Shown here piece after piece: positions 5,765 through 9,612 of a DNA stretch of 9,612 nucleotides. Position 1 is the stretch's first letter; every line of letters starts with the position of its first letter. The DNA comes from Lachnospiraceae bacterium UBA1251 (GTDB lineage Bacteria; Bacillota; Clostridia; Lachnospirales; Lachnospiraceae). Made by a program: the position numbers and the translations under genes. The notes beneath the pieces are model-generated. The model did no database searches and was not told the DNA's origin. It worked only from the letters and a program-made list of their open reading frames with translations. The stretch spans positions 1-9,612 of the forward strand of contig DBVZ01000033.1 of the NCBI GenBank assembly GCA_002308255.1, written 5' to 3'.

Positions 5765-6922
5765 TCAGCGCGCGCGGTATTTCCGCAGCATCGGCAGCAG
5801 GTTCTCCAGCGCGTCAAGAAGCGCATCGATCTCTTCCTTCGTATTGCTCTCACAAAACGAAAAGCGGATCATCGAATCCAGTTCCGAAACCGGGCACTTC
5901 ATCGCTGTCAGTGTCGGACTTTTCGTTCTCTTGTGAGACGAACACGCGCTTCCGGCGGAAACAAAGATTCCCCTGTCCTCAAGCGCGTGCAGCAGGACTT
6001 CCGATCCCACCCCCATGAAGGAAGCATTGACAATGTGAGGTGCACCCGCTTCTCCTTCCGGACCGTGCAGAACGACGCCGTCCGTTTTTTTCAGCTGCTG
6101 CCTCAGATAAGCAGATAATTCATAGAGGTGTTTTCTGTTTTCCGCAAGATGCGCATAGACGATCTCAGCAGCTTTGCCGATCCCGGCGATCCCCGGTACA
6201 TTGTCCGTCCCGGAGCGCATCCCGTCCTGTTGTCCTCCTCCATGAATAAAAGGAAGGATCCTTACCGATTCCTTCTTATAAAGAAAACCGATCCCTTTCG
6301 GTCCGTGGATCTTGTGACCGCTCGCCGAAAGCAGGTCGATGCCGTCTCTTCCGACATGGATATCATATTTCCCGTACGCCTGTACCGCATCCATATGAAA
6401 GACGGCGCCGGGGCATTTCCTGTTAATGAGAGCGCGGATCCTTGCCGGATCGTTGACCGAACCCACTTCGTTGTTGACGTACATGACGGAGACCAGAACG
6501 GTATCCGGCGTGAGCGCTGCTTCCAGCATGTCCGGATCGACGGTGCCTTTCCAGTCAACTCCGACTCTCGTCACGCGGAACCCCTGTTCTTCGAGATATT
6601 TCATTGTCTCCGATACGGAAGGATGTTCCACTGCGGAAGTGACGATGTGCATGCCGTTTCTTTTCATCGCCATGGCTGCTCCGATCAGTGCCCAGTTGTT
6701 CGACTCTGTCCCGCCGGATGTAAAAAAGATCTCTTTCTCTTTCGCATGCAGCGTCTTCGCGATCGCGCGCCGCGCGTCTTTCATGTATTGTTCCGCCTCG
6801 ACGCCGGCCATATGCATGGAGGACGGATTTCCGTAATCCTCCGTCAGGGTACGGAGCATGATCTCTCTCACTTCCGGATATACGGCTGTCGTAGCGCTGT
6901 TGTCAAAGTATATACGATTCAT
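5765..6922 (-). CDS. Cysteine desulfurase (IscS/NifS family), sulfur donor for ThiI
   Basis: PLP enzyme that turns cysteine into alanine and a protein persulfide. Seen in 385 residues: FDNSATT at the N-terminus (6-12), TSGGTESNN (68-76), EHPSV with the PLP-stacking His100, HMDAVQA with Asp178, SGHKIHGPKG with PLP-lysine Lys204, RSGTDNVPGI (236-245), and the catalytic loop SAGSACSSHKR with Cys327. The long loop around Cys327 places it in the IscS/NifS group rather than the SufS group. Start: ATG at 6922 gives the usual family N-terminus. The frame reaches 6964, but the extra 14 residues are not conserved-looking; the ribosome site (CAGG, 7 nt) is weak. thiI follows after 39 nt, and no iscU/nifU is beside it, so this copy is probably dedicated to tRNA thiolation (inference), like the B. 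subtilis NifZ-ThiI pair. Confidence 0.93.
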   Translation of the reverse strand: MNRIYFDNSATTAVYPEVREIMLRTLTEDYGNPSSMHMAGVEAEQYMKDARRAIAKTLHAKEKEIFFTSGGTESNNWALIGAAMAMKRNGMHIVTSAVEHPSVSETMKYLEEQGFRVTRVGVDWKGTVDPDMLEAALTPDTVLVSVMYVNNEVGSVNDPARIRALINRKCPGAVFHMDAVQAYGKYDIHVGRDGIDLLSASGHKIHGPKGIGFLYKKESVRILPFIHGGGQQDGMRSGTDNVPGIAGIGKAAEIVYAHLAENRKHLYELSAYLRQQLKKTDGVVLHGPEGEAGAPHIVNASFMGVGSEVLLHALEDRGIFVSAGSACSSHKRTKSPTLTAMKCPVSELDSMIRFSFCESNTKEEIDALLDALENLLPMLRKYRAR

Positions 6923-6958
6923 ATCTAAACCTGTCTGATCATCATGAAAAGGACCTGT

Positions 6959-6987
6959 TTGCAAGGCCTGTCAAATCATGCTATGTT
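6959..6987 (+). promoter_or_regulatory. Candidate promoter for truA
   Basis: TTGCAA (6959-6964), a 17-nt spacer and TATGTT (6982-6987), four of six matches in each box. The predicted start is near 6994, giving a leader of about 95 nt that includes the hairpin at 6999-7038. Confidence 0.5.
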
Positions 6988-6998
6988 TAAGGAAAGAT

Positions 6999-7038
6999 GC
7001 TGTCCGGGTCTCTTTTTCCCGAAAAAGCCTCCGGCAGC
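6999..7038. other. Long hairpin shared by the leaders of truA and the desulfurase-thiI operon
   Basis: The outer arms GCTG-T-CCGG (6999-7007) and CCGG-CAGC (7031-7038) pair with one bulge. An inner perfect stem, CTTTTT (7012-7017) with AAAAAG (7022-7027), closes a 4-nt loop. Pairing works on both strands. It sits between two promoters that face each other, so both predicted transcripts carry it. There are no T-box or known riboswitch hallmarks. Confidence 0.55.
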
Positions 7039-7049
7039 CCCGGCAACAT

Positions 7050-7058
7050 ATTATAGCA
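7050..7058 (-). promoter_or_regulatory. Extended -10 promoter of the desulfurase-thiI operon
   Basis: On the minus strand TGC (7058-7056) runs straight into a perfect -10 TATAAT (7055-7050), an extended -10 element. No good -35 lies 17-18 nt upstream, which extended -10 promoters tolerate. The predicted start near 7043 gives a leader of about 120 nt. Confidence 0.7.
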
Positions 7059-7089
7059 CATCGCTTCAGGGATTGGATGGTGTTTTTAT

Positions 7090-7842
7090 ATGAATTACCG
7101 CATGGAGATCGCGTATGACGGAACCCGTTACAACGGATGGCAGAAACTTGGCGATTCTTCCAACACGATCCAGGAGAAGATCGAGAAAGTCCTCTCTTCT
7201 CTTGCCGGCGAACAGGTGGACGTCCACGGAGCGGGACGGACGGACGCCGGTGTACATGCCGCCGCACAGACGGCGCAGTTCCGTATGCCCGGGGAACTGG
7301 ACCGTACCGTTTCCGCAGAAATGATCCGCTCCTATCTGAACCGGTATCTCCCGGATGACATCGGCATTCTGTCCGTGGAACAAACGGATCCCCGCTTTCA
7401 CAGCCGTTATCACGCAAAAGGCAAGATTTATACTTACCGCCTGACGCTTGATCTTTCCAGGCACGTTTTTGACCGCCGTTATATCACAAGACTCGATCCG
7501 GATGTTTCTCTCGATATCGAAGCTATGCGCTCCGCCGCGTCCGATCTCGTCGGCACACATGATTTCAGAAGTTTCTGCGGCAATTCTCATTTCAAGAAAT
7601 CCACCGTAAGAACACTGTATTCGGTCGAGGTTCTCTCCGACGGCCCCGATCTCACGATCATTTACCGCGGAGACGGTTTTTTGCAGTATATGGTCCGCAT
7701 CATGACGGGAACACTGCTCGAGATCGGTCTCGGTGAAAGGCCTTCCGACTGCATTTCCGCCATTCTGGATGCAAAAAACCGGCGTGCAGCCGGGAAAACC
7801 GCACCGCCGGAAGGGCTTACGCTTACTAAGGTCATTTACTGA
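7090..7842 (+). CDS. truA: tRNA pseudouridine(38-40) synthase TruA
   Basis: Isomerises uridines 38-40 in the anticodon stem-loop of many tRNAs to pseudouridine. Seen in 250 residues: the N-terminal strand MEIAYDGTRYNGWQ (5-18), the catalytic motif GRTDAGVHA (49-57) with nucleophile Asp52, HDFRSFCG in the second half, and the C-terminal FLQYMVRIMTGTLLEIG, all in normal order. Length matches the family (about 245-270). Start: ATG at 7090 gives the usual short N-terminus; the ribosome site is weak (GGATGG about 9 nt upstream, with a U-rich spacer). In Firmicutes truA often sits with ecfA-ecfT or ribosomal genes; here it stands alone, divergent from the desulfurase-thiI operon and ending 4 nt from the convergent EIIC-like gene, with no terminator visible between them. 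Confidence 0.96.
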   Translation: MNYRMEIAYDGTRYNGWQKLGDSSNTIQEKIEKVLSSLAGEQVDVHGAGRTDAGVHAAAQTAQFRMPGELDRTVSAEMIRSYLNRYLPDDIGILSVEQTDPRFHSRYHAKGKIYTYRLTLDLSRHVFDRRYITRLDPDVSLDIEAMRSAASDLVGTHDFRSFCGNSHFKKSTVRTLYSVEVLSDGPDLTIIYRGDGFLQYMVRIMTGTLLEIGLGERPSDCISAILDAKNRRAAGKTAPPEGLTLTKVIY

Positions 7843-7846
7843 TCCG

Positions 7847-8935
7847 TCACAGGAGCTTATAATCTCCTTCGCTGATCCATCCTTTCTTTCTCATCAGTTC
7901 CGCCGTGAGCCATGACAGAAGGGCCGGCAGGACAATGCAGATCAATGCCAGACCGATCCAGTCCCCGATACCCGGAGCGATCGCCGCAAGTCCCTGCGCC
8001 GCTGCCGCTTCACTCGGAGAGAACCATCCCGTGATCACACCGATCGGTCCCACGAATCCGCAGGTCCCCATTCCCGCGGAAACCGGAGCCCCGTTCATCT
8101 GTAATTTGAATACGCAGGTCGCAAGCGGGCCTGTGATCGCCGACGCCACTACCGGCGGCAGCCAGAGCCGGGGGTTTTTGAACAGATTGGGGACAAGAAG
8201 CATGGAAGTCCCGATCCCGATGGACGCCAGTCCGCCGGCTTTATTTTCTTTATAGGAAGCAAACGCGAACCCGACCATATGAGCGCAGCAGCCCGCGACC
8301 GCGGCGCCGCCGGCAAGACCGACAAGACCGAGTGCCGCACAGATTGCCGCCGAACTGATCGGAAGCGTCAGTATGATTCCCATCAGCACCGAAATCAGGA
8401 CGCCCATGACAAACGGCTGCTGATTAGTTGCCCACATGATCAGCGACCCGAGCGCCGTAGCAATGCTTCCGATCGGCGGAGCCAGAATCTTCGCAAACAG
8501 AACGCCGCACAGGATCGTCACCGCAGGCGTCACGATTATATCGACCGGTGTCCGCTTGGAGACAAGTTTGCCGCAGAAGATCGCGAGCAGACTGATCACA
8601 TACACCGCAAGCGGTCCGCCGCCGCCCGCAAGGGAATTGGCACACAGGCCGACTGCCGCGAGCGCGTACATGATATACGGGGGACAGTACATCGAATAAC
8701 CGATCGCGAGCGCCATCGCAGCACCCTGTACCTGTGTGGCATACCCGGCGCTTTCAACAAGGAATGCCCCAAAAGGTCCCGGGATATAAGTGCCGACCGT
8801 CTTGATGATCGTTCCGATGAGAAGCGAAGCGAAAAGGCCGTGCGCCATTCCTCCGAGTCCCTTGATAAAGATCCTGTCGACCGTAAGTTCAATATTCTGC
8901 TGTTTAAAATAGGATTCTTTTCTTTTATCTGCCAT
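7847..8935 (-). CDS. PTS EIIC-like membrane protein (PTS_EIIC_2 type), stand-alone
   Basis: A 362-residue integral membrane protein with about nine to ten hydrophobic segments separated by short Gly/Pro-rich loops. The N-terminus, with TVDRIFIKGLGGMAHGLFAS (18-37), and repeated GGAAVAG- and GPIGVITGW-like Gly-rich stretches match the PTS transporter subunit IIC family often annotated only by domain (PF13303-like; from memory, not searched). Real EIIC proteins move a sugar while EIIA/EIIB phosphorylate it. No EIIA or EIIB domain is fused or adjacent, so substrate and PTS dependence are unknown; it could be a phosphorylation-independent transporter. Start: ATG at 8935, with AAAGGGG 7 nt upstream. 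It has its own upstream promoter and ends 4 nt from the truA stop. Confidence 0.85.
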   Translation of the reverse strand: MADKRKESYFKQQNIELTVDRIFIKGLGGMAHGLFASLLIGTIIKTVGTYIPGPFGAFLVESAGYATQVQGAAMALAIGYSMYCPPYIMYALAAVGLCANSLAGGGGPLAVYVISLLAIFCGKLVSKRTPVDIIVTPAVTILCGVLFAKILAPPIGSIATALGSLIMWATNQQPFVMGVLISVLMGIILTLPISSAAICAALGLVGLAGGAAVAGCCAHMVGFAFASYKENKAGGLASIGIGTSMLLVPNLFKNPRLWLPPVVASAITGPLATCVFKLQMNGAPVSAGMGTCGFVGPIGVITGWFSPSEAAAAQGLAAIAPGIGDWIGLALICIVLPALLSWLTAELMRKKGWISEGDYKLL

Positions 8936-8965
8936 TTACGGGCCCCTTTACAAATAACGGAAATC

Positions 8966-8991
8966 TGTCCGGCTCAAAAGTGGAACGGACA
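8966..8991 (-). other. Possible hairpin in the leader of the EIIC-like gene
   Basis: TGTCCG (8991-8986 on the minus strand) can pair with CGGACA (8971-8966) around a 14-nt loop, within the predicted leader of about 65 nt. Six base pairs with a large loop is weak, and it may be chance. Confidence 0.25.
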
Positions 8992-9006
8992 TCGATATTT
9001 TCATGA

Positions 9007-9035
9007 ATTATATCTCACCCTGACAGATGCCGCAA
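9007..9035 (-). promoter_or_regulatory. Candidate promoter of the EIIC-like gene
   Basis: A perfect -10 TATAAT (9012-9007 on the minus strand) lies 17 nt from a weak -35 TTGCGG (9035-9030). The predicted start is near 9000. Confidence 0.6.
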
Positions 9036-9077
9036 TCTCCAAATTTGAGTTCTTTCTTCTTTATTATATTTTTTTTG

Positions 9078-9162
9078 TATGGAAAACGATAGCAATAATG
9101 TATAAACATGCAGAATTTTTTTATTGCCCAGCCAAAAAGCTAAAGTTATAATGTTTTCCATA
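9078..9162. repeat. 10-bp inverted repeat flanking the gdhA promoter
   Basis: TATGGAAAAC (9078-9087) and GTTTTCCATA (9153-9162) are perfect inverted copies 65 bp apart. The right copy begins directly after the gdhA -10 box, over the expected start site, and the left lies about 70-80 bp upstream of it. The spacing suits a pair of operators bridged by a looped DNA segment, but no known regulator is recognised. Confidence 0.5.
9124..9152 (+). promoter_or_regulatory. Promoter of gdhA
   Basis: TTGCCC (9124-9129), a 17-nt spacer and a perfect TATAAT (9147-9152). The predicted start is near 9159, leaving a leader of about 47 nt to the ATG. The surrounding 9040-9165 stretch is markedly AT-rich, as upstream elements of strong promoters often are. 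Confidence 0.8.
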
Positions 9163-9202
9163 GAAATTTTGCACAGGATTGCAAAACAGAACGGAGGTTT
9201 AA

Positions 9203-9612
<410 letters not shown>

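Noticed and set aside
6923..7089. A T-box or other known riboswitch before the cysteine desulfurase.
   Set aside because: No T-box sequence, specifier loop or terminator/antiterminator pair can be drawn; only the plain hairpin is present.
7090..7590. Minus-strand frames opposite truA.
   Set aside because: truA is certain from its catalytic motif, and the antisense frames show no family features.
7851..7868. AGGAG/CTCCT inverted repeat at the truA/EIIC convergence as a possible terminator.
   Set aside because: Only 5 bp with an AT-rich loop and no following U-run on either strand; it also lies inside the EIIC coding end.
9079..9094. A CcpA cre-like site, ATGGAAAACGATAGCA, upstream of gdhA.
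   Set aside because: It resembles the cre consensus but has one extra A before the central CG, which breaks the required spacing.
8279..9151. A 290-codon plus-strand frame opposite the EIIC-like gene.
   Set aside because: Arg/Asp-rich low-complexity translation, no ribosome site, and it runs through the intergenic promoters.

Overview
The window looks like a chromosomal core region of an anaerobic Firmicute, most likely Lachnospiraceae/Clostridia. The basis is a butyrate kinase, a clostridial-type glutamate dehydrogenase whose substrate lysines fall at the Clostridium symbiosum positions (89, 113, 125), a ThiI without a rhodanese domain, a small HPr-like protein, and a moderately GC-rich genome with consensus sigma-A promoters. 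This placement is inference from gene content; no 16S or ribosomal gene is present.

Layout, left to right. Positions 1-1672 (minus): a 3'-truncated lipoprotein with a metallo-beta-lactamase fold, directly behind a butyrate kinase gene (6-nt gap). Positions 1731-1908 (minus): a complete tRNA-Leu(AAG) unit with a consensus promoter, an 85-nt class II tRNA and a hairpin terminator. Positions 1944-4064 (minus): rseP and cdsA, an envelope pair that lacks the dxr gene usually found between them in Firmicutes. Positions 4133-4559 (plus): a monocistronic HPr-like gene with promoter, TTG start and terminator. Positions 4541-6922 (minus): cysteine desulfurase and thiI, a sulfur-relay operon for tRNA 4-thiouridine. 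Positions 7090-7842 (plus): truA, whose predicted promoter faces the desulfurase promoter, so that the two 5' leaders overlap over a hairpin. Positions 7847-8935 (minus): a stand-alone PTS EIIC-type membrane protein ending 4 nt from truA. Positions 9124-9612 (plus): a strong promoter and the first third of gdhA, cut by the window end.

How the genes fit together. The desulfurase supplies persulfide sulfur to ThiI, and the divergent neighbour TruA also modifies tRNA. CdsA makes CDP-diacylglycerol for phospholipids, while RseP is an intramembrane protease. Butyrate kinase and glutamate dehydrogenase belong to fermentative energy and nitrogen metabolism.

I see no phage, transposon, CRISPR array or obvious defence system. 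The observations most worth checking are the HPr-like protein without the phosphorylatable histidine, the tRNA-Leu with A34, the overlapping hairpin leaders of two tRNA-modification units, and the missing dxr.
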